The notes beneath the pieces were generated by a model. The model was not told the DNA's origin and searched no databases. It was given only the letters and a program-made list of their open reading frames with translations. The translations under genes and the position numbers were made by a program. Shown here one piece after another: positions 31,580-41,120 of a stretch of DNA of 60,496 bases (position 1 is its first letter; every line of letters begins with the position of its first letter). The stretch is taken from NCBI GenBank assembly GCA_905233245.1, contig CAJODK010000004.1, positions 1 through 60,496 on the forward strand. Reading direction: 5' to 3'. This stretch comes from an uncultured Prevotella sp. (GTDB lineage: Bacteria; Bacteroidota; Bacteroidia; Bacteroidales; Bacteroidaceae).

Positions 31580-32721
31580 ACTTCAGGCGCGAAATAAGAA
31601 TACTGCTGCACTATCCCATCTACGGGATATGCATGGTGGTGCTGCCGCTGGTGGTGACGCTGTTCTTCACTTCGCTCATGCAGGAGGGACAACCGCTGCA
31701 GATGCCCATTGGCATCGTGGACCTCGACAATACCTCCACCACACGTCAGCTGACACGCATGCTCGACGCTTATCAGAATACCCGTATCGTAGCGCATTAC
31801 CAGTCAGAGGAAGAAGCACGCAGGGCTATTCAGAGGAATGAGATATATGCCTTCATGCTCTTCCCAAGAAACCTCACGCAGAATATCATAAGTGGCAGGA
31901 CACCCAAGATGTCCTTCTACTATACTAACACCACACTGCTCGCAGGAGCCTTGATATACAAGGAGATGCGCGTGATATCCACTCTCGCCAATGCCGCAGT
32001 GGGGCGCGCCGTGATGCAGGCTAAGGGATATACGCCAAGGCAGATACGGGCGTATCTGCAACCAATAGTGCTCGACACACACCAGGTGGTCAATCCATGG
32101 CTCAACTACAATGCATACCTCAGTGCCATGCTCATACCAGGCGCTTTCCTGCTTTTCGTATTCCTCATTACGGTATATTCGCTCGGCACAGAGATAAAGT
32201 TCGGCAGACTGCAGGAATGGCTTGATGCCAATGGCGGTAGTATCTATAGGGCCGTCCTAGCCAAACTGCTGCCTCAGACGGCAGTATTCTTTGGCGTGTT
32301 CCTGCTGATAGTGCTGTATATGTACGGAGTGCTCAGTTTTCCTATCACAGGTGGTGTGCATCGCATCATGCTGTTGGCGCTGCTCTCCATCCTGGCGTCG
32401 CAGGGATTTGCTACCTTCATATTCGGACTTATCCCATCGCTGCGTATGTCGATGAGCGTCTGTTCGCTGTGGGCAGTACTGAGTTTCTCGATGGTAGGTA
32501 CGGCATTCCCCGTCTTTGCCATGGACGCACCGTTGCAGGCACTCGCCTGGCTATTCCCATTGCGTCACTACTACTTGATATATCAGCTCTGCGTCTTTGA
32601 TGATTTCCCACTCAGCGACGTATGGCCCCATATACTGGCGTTGTTGCTCTTCATGACCTTGCCACTGCTGGTCATCAGGCGTATGCACCGCTCATTGCTA
32701 AAGTTTGGATATCAGCCTTGA
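31576..32721 (+). CDS. ABC-2 type transporter permease (first of two)
   Basis: A 381-aa inner-membrane permease with the ABC-2/YhgE-like layout: one N-terminal helix (about 17-35), a large extracytoplasmic domain (about 40-170) and five C-terminal helices. The loop ending in FPLRHYYLIYQ is typical of the family. It pairs with the next gene, which has the same design. No ATP-binding subunit is encoded in the operon. The 3' end overlaps the next start by 4 bp (TTGA). Confidence 0.9.
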   Translation: MNFRREIRILLHYPIYGICMVVLPLVVTLFFTSLMQEGQPLQMPIGIVDLDNTSTTRQLTRMLDAYQNTRIVAHYQSEEEARRAIQRNEIYAFMLFPRNLTQNIISGRTPKMSFYYTNTTLLAGALIYKEMRVISTLANAAVGRAVMQAKGYTPRQIRAYLQPIVLDTHQVVNPWLNYNAYLSAMLIPGAFLLFVFLITVYSLGTEIKFGRLQEWLDANGGSIYRAVLAKLLPQTAVFFGVFLLIVLYMYGVLSFPITGGVHRIMLLALLSILASQGFATFIFGLIPSLRMSMSVCSLWAVLSFSMVGTAFPVFAMDAPLQALAWLFPLRHYYLIYQLCVFDDFPLSDVWPHILALLLFMTLPLLVIRRMHRSLLKFGYQP

Positions 32722-33803
32722 AGTGTTTTGAAGAAATAATAAGCGAATTCAAGACCATAGCGAAGGACGAGGGAGTGATGCTCTTCTTCATCTTCCTGCC
32801 TCTGGTCTATCCCTTGCTATATTCATGGATATACAATAACGAGGTGGTGCGTGATGTCCCCATAGTAGTCGTCGATGACTCTCATTCAGTCAGCAGCCGG
32901 GAGTTTATCAGACGCATGGATGCCACACCAGAAGTCAGCGTGGCTCTGCATTGCGGCAATATGACTGAGGCAAAGCGTGCTGTAGGGCATGGCGATGCGT
33001 ATGGCATACTGTATTTCCCCAAGGACTTTGACAAGAAGTTGGGACTCATGGAGCAGGCACACCTCGGCGTATATTGCGACATGAGCTATATGCTCGCATA
33101 CAAGGCTATACTCGTGGCAGCTACTAATATCAGTCTGCGGCTTGGTGCCGAACTGCACAACTCGGCGCCTGCTGTGGAATTTCGTGATGTGCCAATCTTC
33201 AACACAACGGGTGGTTATGGCAATTTCATCATCCCTGGCGTGCTGATTCTCATCATACAGCAGGCTATGCTCCTCGGAGTGGGAATGCTGGCAGGCACAC
33301 GAAGGGAGAAAAACTCTAACCCTAACCTTAACCTTTCAACTCTATTCGGCCGCGCCACCACATACTTCCTCCTCTTTGCCGTCATGCTGGCATGGATTAC
33401 GCTGATAGTACCCCGCATATTCGGTTTTGTAAGCCTGGTGCACGCCTATGATCTGGCGATGCTGATGCTGCCTTACCTGTTGGCATGTGTGTTCTTTGCC
33501 ATAGCGGCAGGAAATATGGTAAGATACAGAGAGAATGTGATGCTCATAGTAGTATTCACCTCTGTACCAATCCTCTTTCTCAGTGGTGTCAGTTGGCCTC
33601 AGAGCAGTATCCCCGCCTTCTTGCAGGGTGTCAGTTGGATTTTCCCTTCCACCTTCGCCATCCGCGGTTTTGTCAGGATGAGCAGTATGGGAGCTCTCCT
33701 CGGTGATTGTCTCCCAGAGTATATTGCCCTATGGATACAGGCTATAGTATATATAATGATAAACATAACCTTAACCCTAAATAAAAAGAGATGCACCGAC
33801 TGA
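32718..33803 (+). CDS. ABC-2 type transporter permease (second of two)
   Basis: A 361-aa permease, paralogous in layout to the gene before it (EGVMLFFIFLPLVYPLLYSW as first helix, GISWPQSS-like loop before the last helices). I start it at TTG 32718, which overlaps the upstream stop; the open frame extends further upstream only as an overlap. AACNNT hexamers at 33312-33335 add Asn-Ser-Asn-Pro-Asn-Leu-Asn-Leu to a cytoplasmic loop. The C-terminus ends in another short hexamer run. The stop overlaps the fucosidase start by 13 bp. Confidence 0.9.
   Translation: MKCFEEIISEFKTIAKDEGVMLFFIFLPLVYPLLYSWIYNNEVVRDVPIVVVDDSHSVSSREFIRRMDATPEVSVALHCGNMTEAKRAVGHGDAYGILYFPKDFDKKLGLMEQAHLGVYCDMSYMLAYKAILVAATNISLRLGAELHNSAPAVEFRDVPIFNTTGGYGNFIIPGVLILIIQQAMLLGVGMLAGTRREKNSNPNLNLSTLFGRATTYFLLFAVMLAWITLIVPRIFGFVSLVHAYDLAMLMLPYLLACVFFAIAAGNMVRYRENVMLIVVFTSVPILFLSGVSWPQSSIPAFLQGVSWIFPSTFAIRGFVRMSSMGALLGDCLPEYIALWIQAIVYIMINITLTLNKKRCTD
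33312..33335. repeat. AACNNT hexamer repeat x4 in the second permease gene
   Basis: AACTCT, AACCCT, AACCTT, AACCTT in frame; a further short run lies at 33767-33780. Confidence 0.85.
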
Positions 33804-36316
33804 TAGCATTCATAATTATCAATTGTCAATTATCAATTGTCAATTGTATGACCCTTTGGTACAATCGTCCTGCCCAGTACTGGGAGGAGGCTCTCCCAAT
33901 AGGCAACGGCCGTCTGGGGGCTATGATATCAAGTGCCGTGGAAACGGACACTCTGCAAATCAATGAGGACACCTTCTGGAGTGGAAGCCCTTACCAGAAC
34001 TACAATGAGACATGTCTGCCACACCTGCAGGAGATGCGTGATGAAATAGCAAAGGGCACGAAGGAGGGATATATCGAAGCGCAGAAGTTGGCTCTCAGAC
34101 ACATCGTGGCAGATGACAAGAAGACGGGGCATGGTATGGCGTATGAGTCCGTCGGCAGAATATTGCTGGACTTTGGTCACAAGGACTGCACTAACTATCG
34201 TCGCTGGCTTGATATATCAACGGCCGTGGCTGGCATGTCGTATGACTGTCAGGGTATAACCTACGAGCGTAGGTACTGGGCTTCGCTGATAGACAAAGTT
34301 ATCTTTGTCAGACTTACAGCAAAGAAGAAAGATAAATACATTAACCCTATGAAACAGAAGGGGATACTTACTCCAAGACTGCGTATGATATCCCCGGAGA
34401 AGAGTGACCGTGTCAGGGTGGAGGCTGAAGAGGGTAATCCCTCGATGTATGTATTCAGGAGCACGCTGGTCAAAGACTCTATGGAGCATGTAGCGAATAA
34501 ACTGGAGTGTTGTACGCTGGTGAGAATGATAGAGGACGACAAGGGCATCACCATCGTTATCAGCATGGGAACAAACTTTGGCAATTACAAGGCTCTGAGT
34601 ATGAATAGTGCCCGTGCCAAGGCATCATACTATATGGATGCTTTCGCAGAGAAAGTGCAGACATTCCCATACGGACAGTATCGCACTACCTACCATGAGA
34701 AGGCACTCATGGACCATATCAAGAAGTATCGCCAGCAGTTTGACCGCGTCACCCTGGACCTCGGCTGTGACTCTGCACAGGCTAAGAAAGATACGGAAAC
34801 GCGCATCAGGGAGTTCTCCTCCTCGTATGACCCATCACTCGTGGCGCTATATTTCCAGTATGGACGATACCTGCTTATATCATCTTCACAGCCTGGCACC
34901 CAACCGGCAAATCTGCAGGGTATATGGAATCCTGACGGACGCCAGTATCCGGCATGGGACTCTAAATACACTACCAATATCAACGTGGAGATGAACTACT
35001 GGCCTGCAGAGGTCACCAATCTCGCGGAGTGTCACGAACCATTCTTCCAGATGGTCAGGGACGTGAGTGAGTCGGGTAGGGAAACGGCAAGGAAGATGTA
35101 CGGCGCACGTGGATGGGTGCTGCATCACAATACTGACCTGTGGCGCGCTACAGGAGCAGTGGACAATAATATAGCAGCCATCTGGCCAACGGGCGGAGCA
35201 TGGTTCTGTTCGCACCTATGGGAACACTGGCTGTACACTGGCGACCGCAATTTTCTCAAGGAGTATTACCCAGTCATGAAGGGTGCTTCGCAGTTCTTTC
35301 AGGACTACCTCTATCGTGACCCGCGGAGTGGATATATGGTGGCAGGACCATCTATATCGCCAGAGAATCATCCTGGCATAGCAAGTTATGTGGATGAGCG
35401 TGGAAAGAAACAGAGTTGTGCCGTATTCTCTGGTATCACGATGGACAACCAACTAATCTATGACCTGCTGCACAACACCTCTGAGGCAGCACGAATACTG
35501 GATATTGATAAATCGTTTGCTGATAGTCTGGATGCTTTGCGTGCCCAGTTGCCACCGATGAAGATAGGCCGATACGGTCAGTTGCAGGAATGGCTCGAGG
35601 ACTGGGACAGGGAAACCAGCGGACATCGGCATATCTCACATCTTTGGGGCGCCTATCCAGGCAATCTCATTACACCAAATAGTACGCCGGATTTGTGGCG
35701 TGCGGTAAGGACATCGCTAGTGGGCAGGGGAGATGCTTCGAGAGGATGGTCCATGGGATGGAAAGTGTGTCAATGGGCACGTCAGTTGGATGGGGACCAT
35801 GCCCTGCTGCTCATTAAGAACCAACTGAAACTCAAGAGCCCTAATGCAACCATAAAGGATCAGGATGGCGGCACGTATGCCAATATGTTTGATGCGCATC
35901 CACCATTCCAGATAGACGGCAATTTCGGTTGTTGTGCGGGTATCGCCGAGATGCTCATGCAGAGCCATGATGGCGCTATTCATCTGTTGCCTGCACTGCC
36001 TGCGGAATGGAGCAAGGAGGGTACGGTGACAGGACTGAGGGCTCGCGGAGGTTATGAGATAACAAAACTGCAATGGAAGGACGGTCACGTGAATCACCTC
36101 ATCATCAAGTCACTGAATGGTGGTAATATGGTGATTCGTGCCACAGACCAACTATACACGGTGACCCGTACTAAGGTGCCAGTGCCATACCACCCCGCAC
36201 GCCATACCACGAAGATAGACCTGACAAAGATGTCGTCGGCAGGTGAGGGACTGTACAGCATAAGCACTAATGCCGGACAGCAGATAGAAATCGTAACGTC
36301 AAAGTCACAGTTCTGA
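33791..36316 (+). CDS. GH95-family alpha-L-fucosidase
   Basis: An 841-aa glycoside hydrolase of family 95 (alpha-1,2-L-fucosidase or alpha-L-galactosidase). The N-terminal domain opens with LWYNRPAQYWEEALPIGNGRLGAMI. The (alpha/alpha)6 catalytic domain has NVEMNYWPAEVTNL (the two assisting Asn), LQEWLEDW (general acid Glu) and FQIDGNFG (Asp). It should release fucose from host or plant glycans. The signal peptide core INCQLSIVNC is encoded by AATTRTC heptamers (33814-33848), and a good signal-peptidase site is hard to find. It is the sixth gene of the efflux operon. Confidence 0.92.
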   Translation: MHRLIAFIIINCQLSIVNCMTLWYNRPAQYWEEALPIGNGRLGAMISSAVETDTLQINEDTFWSGSPYQNYNETCLPHLQEMRDEIAKGTKEGYIEAQKLALRHIVADDKKTGHGMAYESVGRILLDFGHKDCTNYRRWLDISTAVAGMSYDCQGITYERRYWASLIDKVIFVRLTAKKKDKYINPMKQKGILTPRLRMISPEKSDRVRVEAEEGNPSMYVFRSTLVKDSMEHVANKLECCTLVRMIEDDKGITIVISMGTNFGNYKALSMNSARAKASYYMDAFAEKVQTFPYGQYRTTYHEKALMDHIKKYRQQFDRVTLDLGCDSAQAKKDTETRIREFSSSYDPSLVALYFQYGRYLLISSSQPGTQPANLQGIWNPDGRQYPAWDSKYTTNINVEMNYWPAEVTNLAECHEPFFQMVRDVSESGRETARKMYGARGWVLHHNTDLWRATGAVDNNIAAIWPTGGAWFCSHLWEHWLYTGDRNFLKEYYPVMKGASQFFQDYLYRDPRSGYMVAGPSISPENHPGIASYVDERGKKQSCAVFSGITMDNQLIYDLLHNTSEAARILDIDKSFADSLDALRAQLPPMKIGRYGQLQEWLEDWDRETSGHRHISHLWGAYPGNLITPNSTPDLWRAVRTSLVGRGDASRGWSMGWKVCQWARQLDGDHALLLIKNQLKLKSPNATIKDQDGGTYANMFDAHPPFQIDGNFGCCAGIAEMLMQSHDGAIHLLPALPAEWSKEGTVTGLRARGGYEITKLQWKDGHVNHLIIKSLNGGNMVIRATDQLYTVTRTKVPVPYHPARHTTKIDLTKMSSAGEGLYSISTNAGQQIEIVTSKSQF
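33814..33848. repeat. Heptamer repeat x5 in the GH95 signal-peptide coding region
   Basis: AATTATC, AATTGTC, AATTATC, AATTGTC, AATTGTA. The resulting peptide CQLSIVN is shared with the GH28-GH105 protein. Confidence 0.92.
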
Positions 36317-36319
36317 ATC

Positions 36320-36778
36320 ATGACAGAGGAGCAGATACTTTCCAAACTAACAACATTCTGTGCCAGAGGTGAGCACTGCATGGCTGATGTGCATCGCAAA
36401 ATGGACTTGTGGAAGATAGAAGATGAGACCTTGCGCAAGAAGGTGTGCAGATACCTGCTCGATGAGAAGTTTATAGACGAGGAAAGATATGCCAGAGCCT
36501 TCATACATGATAAGATGCAGTACAATAAGTGGGGACGGCGCAAGGTGGAGCAGGCACTCTATATGAAACGTATTCCTCGTGATGTGTATGAACCATTGTT
36601 TGATGAAGTCGGGGACAATAATTATGAAGAGATACTGCGGCCGCTGCTGAGAGATAAGGCACGCAGCATAAAGGCATCGTCAGACTATGAACGACGCATG
36701 AAACTCATTCGTTTTGCTCTCCAGAGAGGTTTCTCCTACGAACAGGCAGAACACTGTTTGAGCGAAAAAAATAAGTAA
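36320..36778 (+). CDS. recX: RecX family regulatory protein
   Basis: A 152-aa all-helical protein made of three-helix RecX repeats: HCMADVHRKMDLWKIEDETLRKKVCRYLLDEKFIDEERYARAFIHDK is the diagnostic first repeat. RecX modulates RecA filaments. It starts 3 bp after the fucosidase stop and ends the operon; recA is not nearby, which is usual in Bacteroidota. Confidence 0.88.
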   Translation: MTEEQILSKLTTFCARGEHCMADVHRKMDLWKIEDETLRKKVCRYLLDEKFIDEERYARAFIHDKMQYNKWGRRKVEQALYMKRIPRDVYEPLFDEVGDNNYEEILRPLLRDKARSIKASSDYERRMKLIRFALQRGFSYEQAEHCLSEKNK

Positions 36779-36782
36779 ATGT

Positions 36783-36813
36783 TTTGCTAATTCAAATTAA
36801 ATAGGTAATTTTG
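36783..36813 (+). promoter_or_regulatory. Promoter of the DUF4348-murB-MBL operon
   Basis: TTTG at 36783-36786, a 19-bp gap and TAATTTTG at 36806-36813. The -7 box ends 8 nt before the ATG. Confidence 0.7.
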
Positions 36814-36821
36814 CCAGATAA

Positions 36822-37676
36822 ATGAGAAAGAGTACTGTGATAATACAGCTGATGGTAGTGATGACATCAGCATTGTGGATGCTACCAGGATGCATGAACC
36901 GCACGTCGGAAACGACGGATGCGGACTCTCTGCGGGTAGATACACTGGCAACGGATACCGTGGATTCCCTATCTAAGATGGTAGATGAGATGCCTATTCC
37001 GGCATCTGCAGATGAGTTGTTTGATGATTTCTTCTTCACCTATGCAGCAAGCCGCAAAGTACAGAACAGTCGTACGCTGTTTCCTCTGAAGGTAATGGAG
37101 TATGGCAAGGCATCGGTGATAGAAAAGCAACAGTGGAAGGTGGAGCATTTCTTCATGAAACAGGGCTACTATACGCTTATCTTTAATGGTATGCGCCAAC
37201 TGAATTCCATGAAGGACACCACTGTGAACAATGTAATCGTGGAGCGTATCAATATGGTGAAGTCTGTGGTGAAACAGTGGCACTTCCTAAGAAGTAACGG
37301 ACAGTGGAAACTCACTGATATCAAAGTGATGCCGCTCAAAGAACATGCAGACGCTGCATTCCTGTCATTCTATCAGAAATTTTCCAGCAATGCAGAATTC
37401 CAGCAAGCTTCGCTGGCAGAGACGGTGACATTTACGGGGCCAGACCCAGAGGATGACTTCTCGACTATGACGGGAGAAATACTGCCAGAGCAGTGGCCGA
37501 TGTTTGCACCACAACTGCCTACGGGTACCATATACAATATAGTATATGGTGTACAGGAGAAGACTTCATCCAGCATTCGCTACTTCCTTATTCGTGGCAT
37601 TGCCAACGGTCTTCAGACTGACCTGACATTCATGAAAACCAATGGAAAGTGGAAACTAACGCAAGTCACTACGTGA
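36822..37676 (+). CDS. DUF4348-type lipoprotein
   Basis: A 284-aa exported lipoprotein: the signal peptide ends in lipobox LPGC (Cys24). A Thr/Asp-rich tether (about 25-60) precedes a globular domain that begins ASADELFDDFFFTYAASRKVQNSRT, as in the DUF4348 family of Bacteroidales. The function is unknown; the fold resembles NTF2-like domains in its repeated 'NGQWKLTDIKV' ending strands. It heads an operon with murB, whose GTG start overlaps its stop by 4 bp. Confidence 0.8.
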   Translation: MRKSTVIIQLMVVMTSALWMLPGCMNRTSETTDADSLRVDTLATDTVDSLSKMVDEMPIPASADELFDDFFFTYAASRKVQNSRTLFPLKVMEYGKASVIEKQQWKVEHFFMKQGYYTLIFNGMRQLNSMKDTTVNNVIVERINMVKSVVKQWHFLRSNGQWKLTDIKVMPLKEHADAAFLSFYQKFSSNAEFQQASLAETVTFTGPDPEDDFSTMTGEILPEQWPMFAPQLPTGTIYNIVYGVQEKTSSSIRYFLIRGIANGLQTDLTFMKTNGKWKLTQVTT

Positions 37677-38644
37677 AGAGTCTGCTGAAATATAATACAT
37701 TTAATATAGATTGCTCATGCCGAGATATCTATGAACCCACCACAGTGGAGGAGGCGAAGAATGTCATTGCCAAGATACAGGGTGAACCATTCATGATACT
37801 TGGCGGTGGCAGTAATCTGCTGCTCACTCAGGATTACGACGGTTACATTCTGCATTCCTGCATCAAGGGGATATCTGACCTCTCACCTCTGATTCGTTGT
37901 GGCTCAGGTGAGGTATGGGATGATGTCGTGGCATACGCAGTAGAGCATGGTATGTATGGTATGGAAAATCTCTCCATCATACCAGGAGAAGTGGGTGCCT
38001 CTGCCGTACAGAATATAGGAGCCTATGGTGTGGAGGCAAAAGACCTTATATATAATATAGAGGCTATAGAAATAGCTACGGGTAAGGAAGTGGTGATAAG
38101 CGCTGACGAGTGTCAGTACGCATATCGCTACAGTCGCTTCAAGGGTGAGTGGAAGAATAAGTATTTCATCACCTACGTCACCTATAAACTGAATAAGGAC
38201 TTTACTCCGCATCTGGATTATGGCAATCTGCACCAACTGCTGGAGGGACAGAATGTGACTGCAGAAAAGGTGAGGGAGGCTATTATCTCTACACGCAATG
38301 CCAAACTGCCCGACCCTAAGGTGGAAGGTAATGCAGGTTCGTTCTTCATGAATCCGATAGTGCCACGTGAGAAATTCGAAATCTTACTCAAGGAATACCC
38401 CCAGATGCCTTTCTATGAGGTGGATAGCGAGAGAGTAAAGATTCCTGCAGGTTGGATGATAGACCAGTGTGGATGGAAAGGCAAGACGATGGGTAGGGCA
38501 GGAGTACACTCCAAGCAAGCCTTGGTGCTCGTCAATCGTGGTGGCGCTACAGGTAAGGAAATAGTAGATTTGTGTAATGCCATTCGTGTTGATGTTTTCA
38601 ATAAGTTTGGCGTAATGATAAATCCAGAGGTGAACATCGTATGA
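37673..38644 (+). CDS. murB: UDP-N-acetylenolpyruvoylglucosamine reductase MurB
   Basis: A 323-aa FAD enzyme that makes UDP-MurNAc for peptidoglycan. FAD-binding motifs FMILGGGSNLLL and IPGEVGASAVQNIGAYGVE are clear. GSFFMNPIV carries the catalytic serine region and INPEVNIV at the end holds the conserved Glu. I take the GTG at 37673 (overlap GTGA with the upstream stop) as start. An ATG at 37649 lies 24 bp inside the upstream gene and would add eight residues. Confidence 0.94.
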   Translation: MKSLLKYNTFNIDCSCRDIYEPTTVEEAKNVIAKIQGEPFMILGGGSNLLLTQDYDGYILHSCIKGISDLSPLIRCGSGEVWDDVVAYAVEHGMYGMENLSIIPGEVGASAVQNIGAYGVEAKDLIYNIEAIEIATGKEVVISADECQYAYRYSRFKGEWKNKYFITYVTYKLNKDFTPHLDYGNLHQLLEGQNVTAEKVREAIISTRNAKLPDPKVEGNAGSFFMNPIVPREKFEILLKEYPQMPFYEVDSERVKIPAGWMIDQCGWKGKTMGRAGVHSKQALVLVNRGGATGKEIVDLCNAIRVDVFNKFGVMINPEVNIV

Positions 38645-39540
38645 AACTGACATTCTTAGGCACAGGCACATCGATAGGCGTACCAGCAATAGGTTGTGAT
38701 TGCGAGGTATGTCGTAGCAGTGAGCCTAAGGATAAACGATTGCGTACCTCTGCCATGCTTGAGACAGAAGGCGGTCTAAGAGTTCTGATAGACTGTGGTC
38801 CTGATTTCAGAGAACAGATTATACGTTATCAATCTCCCTACGGAGTTCCAGTTGCTCCCTTCTTTGATCGCATCGATGCTGTATTGTTTACGCATATTCA
38901 CTTCGACCATGTAGGCGGTACCGATGACCTGAGACCCTTTGCTTGGTTTGGCGATGTGGATATCTATGCGCAACAGGATGTTATAGACGGTCTGCATCAA
39001 ACGATGCCATACTGCTTTAAGGAACACTTGTATCCTGGAGTGCCGCATCTGAAGTTGCACCAGATAAAATCTGGCAGGACATTTACCATTCGCCGTCCTT
39101 ATGACAACACTGTTGAGATATACGTAGGCGGTTCTTCGCTTGACGGCAAAATGCGTGACCATAGAGAACAGCGTTTCATCCCGAGAGCCACAGACGAACT
39201 GGAGGTGATGCCAGTAAGAGTGATGCATGGTAATCTGCCGATACTGGGCTTTAAGATAGGGAAACTCACCTACATCACAGATATGAAATACATGGAGGAG
39301 TCGGATATACCGCTTCTCAGTGGTACGGAGACGCTAGTCGTTAATGCGCTACGCTTCAAGAAGGAGCATCACAGCCATCAGTTGGTAGAGGACGCAGTAG
39401 AGTTCTCTCGTAGGATAGGTGCTAAACATACATATTTCGTTCATGTCACCCATGACATCGGCACCCACTCTTGGGCTAATAGTCAACTGCCTGACGGATT
39501 TGAATTCGCTTATGACGGACAAGTGATTGACATTTTGTAA
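38641..39540 (+). CDS. MBL-fold metallohydrolase (PhnP/RNase Z-like)
   Basis: A 299-aa metallo-beta-lactamase fold hydrolase. LTFLGTGTSIGVPAIGCDCEVC at the N-terminus and the metal motif THIHFDHVGG (HxHxDH) with later VMHGN, ITDM and FVHVTHD complete the site. The Cys-x-Cys-x2-Cys cluster near the N-terminus is as in PhnP-like proteins. Probably a phosphodiesterase; substrate unknown. It overlaps murB by 4 bp (ATGA). Confidence 0.88.
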   Translation: MKLTFLGTGTSIGVPAIGCDCEVCRSSEPKDKRLRTSAMLETEGGLRVLIDCGPDFREQIIRYQSPYGVPVAPFFDRIDAVLFTHIHFDHVGGTDDLRPFAWFGDVDIYAQQDVIDGLHQTMPYCFKEHLYPGVPHLKLHQIKSGRTFTIRRPYDNTVEIYVGGSSLDGKMRDHREQRFIPRATDELEVMPVRVMHGNLPILGFKIGKLTYITDMKYMEESDIPLLSGTETLVVNALRFKKEHHSHQLVEDAVEFSRRIGAKHTYFVHVTHDIGTHSWANSQLPDGFEFAYDGQVIDIL

Positions 39541-39609
39541 GAAAAAACGTTAAAAAAATAACAAAAAGTAAGTTTGTAAGCACAAACAGAAAAAATCTTG
39601 TCTTTTTTC

Positions 39610-39640
39610 TTGCGTGTTTTATGAAAAATGTGTAACTTTG
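39610..39640 (+). promoter_or_regulatory. Promoter of gdhA
   Basis: TTG at 39610-39612, a 20-bp gap and TAACTTTG at 39633-39640; the leader is about 70 nt. Confidence 0.8.
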
Positions 39641-39712
39641 CACTCGGTTTTGAATTTAATGAGTTCAGACAGGTAAAAAGAAAGTATAACTTAATCAAAA
39701 AGGAAAAAGAAA

Positions 39713-41047
39713 ATGAATGCACAGAAAGTGATTGAGAACCTCAAGCAGAGATTCCCTAATGAGCCAGAGTATATCCAGGCTGTATCACAGGTACTTCCTA
39801 CAATTGAGGAAGAGTACAACAAGCACCCAGAGTTTGACCGCGCTAACCTCATCGAGCGTCTCTGTATTCCAGATCGCGTGATTGAGTTCCGTGTATCATG
39901 GGTTGACGACAAAGGTAACGTACAGACCAACATGGGTTATCGTATCCAGCACAACAATGTGATTGGTCCTTACAAAGGCGGTATCCGTTTCCACCGTTCA
40001 GTGAACCTCGGTATCCTGAAGTTCCTGGCTTTTGAGCAGACTTTCAAGAACTCACTGACAACTTTGCCTATGGGTGGTGCAAAGGGTGGTTCTGACTTCT
40101 CTCCACGTGGCAAGAGTGACGCAGAAGTAATGCGTTTCTGCCAGGCATTCATGACAGAGCTTTACCGTCACGTAGGTGCTGACGAGGACGTTCCAGCAGG
40201 TGACATCGGCGTAGGTGGCCGTGAGGTAGGCTATATGTTCGGTATGTACAAGAAGCTCACACACCAGTTCACTGGTATGCTGACTGGTAAGGGTCTTGAG
40301 TTCGGTGGTTCTCTCATCCGTCCTGAGGCTACAGGTTATGGTAACGTTTACTTCCTGCTCAACATGCTGAAGACTCGTAATATCGACATCAAGGGTAAGA
40401 CTGTGCTCGTGTCAGGTTCTGGTAACGTAGCTCAGTACACCACTGAGAAGCTCATTCAGCTTGGCGCTAAGCCTGTAACTCTGTCTGACTCTGACGGTTA
40501 TATCTATGATCCAGACGGTATCACACGTGAGAAGCTCGACTACGTTATGGAGCTGAAGAACGTACAGCGTGGCCGTATCAAGGAGTATGCTGAGAAGTAT
40601 GGTGTGAAGTATGTTGAGGGTAAGAAGCCATGGGGCGAGAAGGCTGACATCGCTCTGCCATCAGCTACTCAGAACGAGATTAACGAAGAGGCAGCTAAGA
40701 CTCTCGTAGCAAACGGCGTATTCGCAGTTTCTGAGGGTGCTAACATGCCTACCACTCCTGAGGCTATCAAGGTATTCCAGGATGCTAAGATTCTCTACTC
40801 TCCTGGTAAGGCTGCTAACGCAGGTGGTGTATCAGTATCAGGTCTTGAGATGTCACAGAACTCAGAGCGTCTGCGTTGGACTTCTGAGGAGGTTGACAAC
40901 TATCTCCACAAGATTATGGATGATATCCATGAGAACTGTGTTAAGTATGGTACAGAACCTGATGGCTATATCAACTACGTGAAGGGTGCTAACGTTGCAG
41001 GCTTCATGAAGGTTGCTAAGGCTATGATGGCACAGGGTATCGTATAA
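39713..41047 (+). CDS. gdhA: Glutamate dehydrogenase (NADP-type, hexameric)
   Basis: A 444-aa enzyme that forms glutamate from 2-oxoglutarate and ammonia. Substrate and catalytic residues lie in VIGPYKGGIRFH and LPMGGAKGGSDF. The nucleotide-binding GSGNVAQYTTEKL follows and the C-terminus has SPGKAANAGGVSVSGLEMSQN. The length and motifs place it with the ~450-aa small hexameric GDHs. Codon choice is strongly biased toward a small set, as in very highly expressed genes. It is monocistronic, with a strong promoter and a terminator. Confidence 0.96.
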   Translation: MNAQKVIENLKQRFPNEPEYIQAVSQVLPTIEEEYNKHPEFDRANLIERLCIPDRVIEFRVSWVDDKGNVQTNMGYRIQHNNVIGPYKGGIRFHRSVNLGILKFLAFEQTFKNSLTTLPMGGAKGGSDFSPRGKSDAEVMRFCQAFMTELYRHVGADEDVPAGDIGVGGREVGYMFGMYKKLTHQFTGMLTGKGLEFGGSLIRPEATGYGNVYFLLNMLKTRNIDIKGKTVLVSGSGNVAQYTTEKLIQLGAKPVTLSDSDGYIYDPDGITREKLDYVMELKNVQRGRIKEYAEKYGVKYVEGKKPWGEKADIALPSATQNEINEEAAKTLVANGVFAVSEGANMPTTPEAIKVFQDAKILYSPGKAANAGGVSVSGLEMSQNSERLRWTSEEVDNYLHKIMDDIHENCVKYGTEPDGYINYVKGANVAGFMKVAKAMMAQGIV

Positions 41048-41076
41048 ACGATAACGTTAACTATAACGATAACTAA
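41047..41076. repeat. AACNNN hexamer repeat x5 between gdhA stop and terminator
   Basis: AACGAT, AACGTT, AACTAT, AACGAT, AACTAA; the first base is the last base of the gdhA stop codon. Confidence 0.88.
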
Positions 41077-41082
41077 ATATTC

Positions 41083-41116
41083 GGGGTGTTGGGATAACAA
41101 TCTCAGCACCCCTTTT
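41083..41116 (+). terminator. Terminator of gdhA
   Basis: A GGGGTG-based stem (41083-41095 with 41100-41112, with wobble pairs) is followed by TTTT. Confidence 0.8.
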
Positions 41117-41120
41117 GCTT

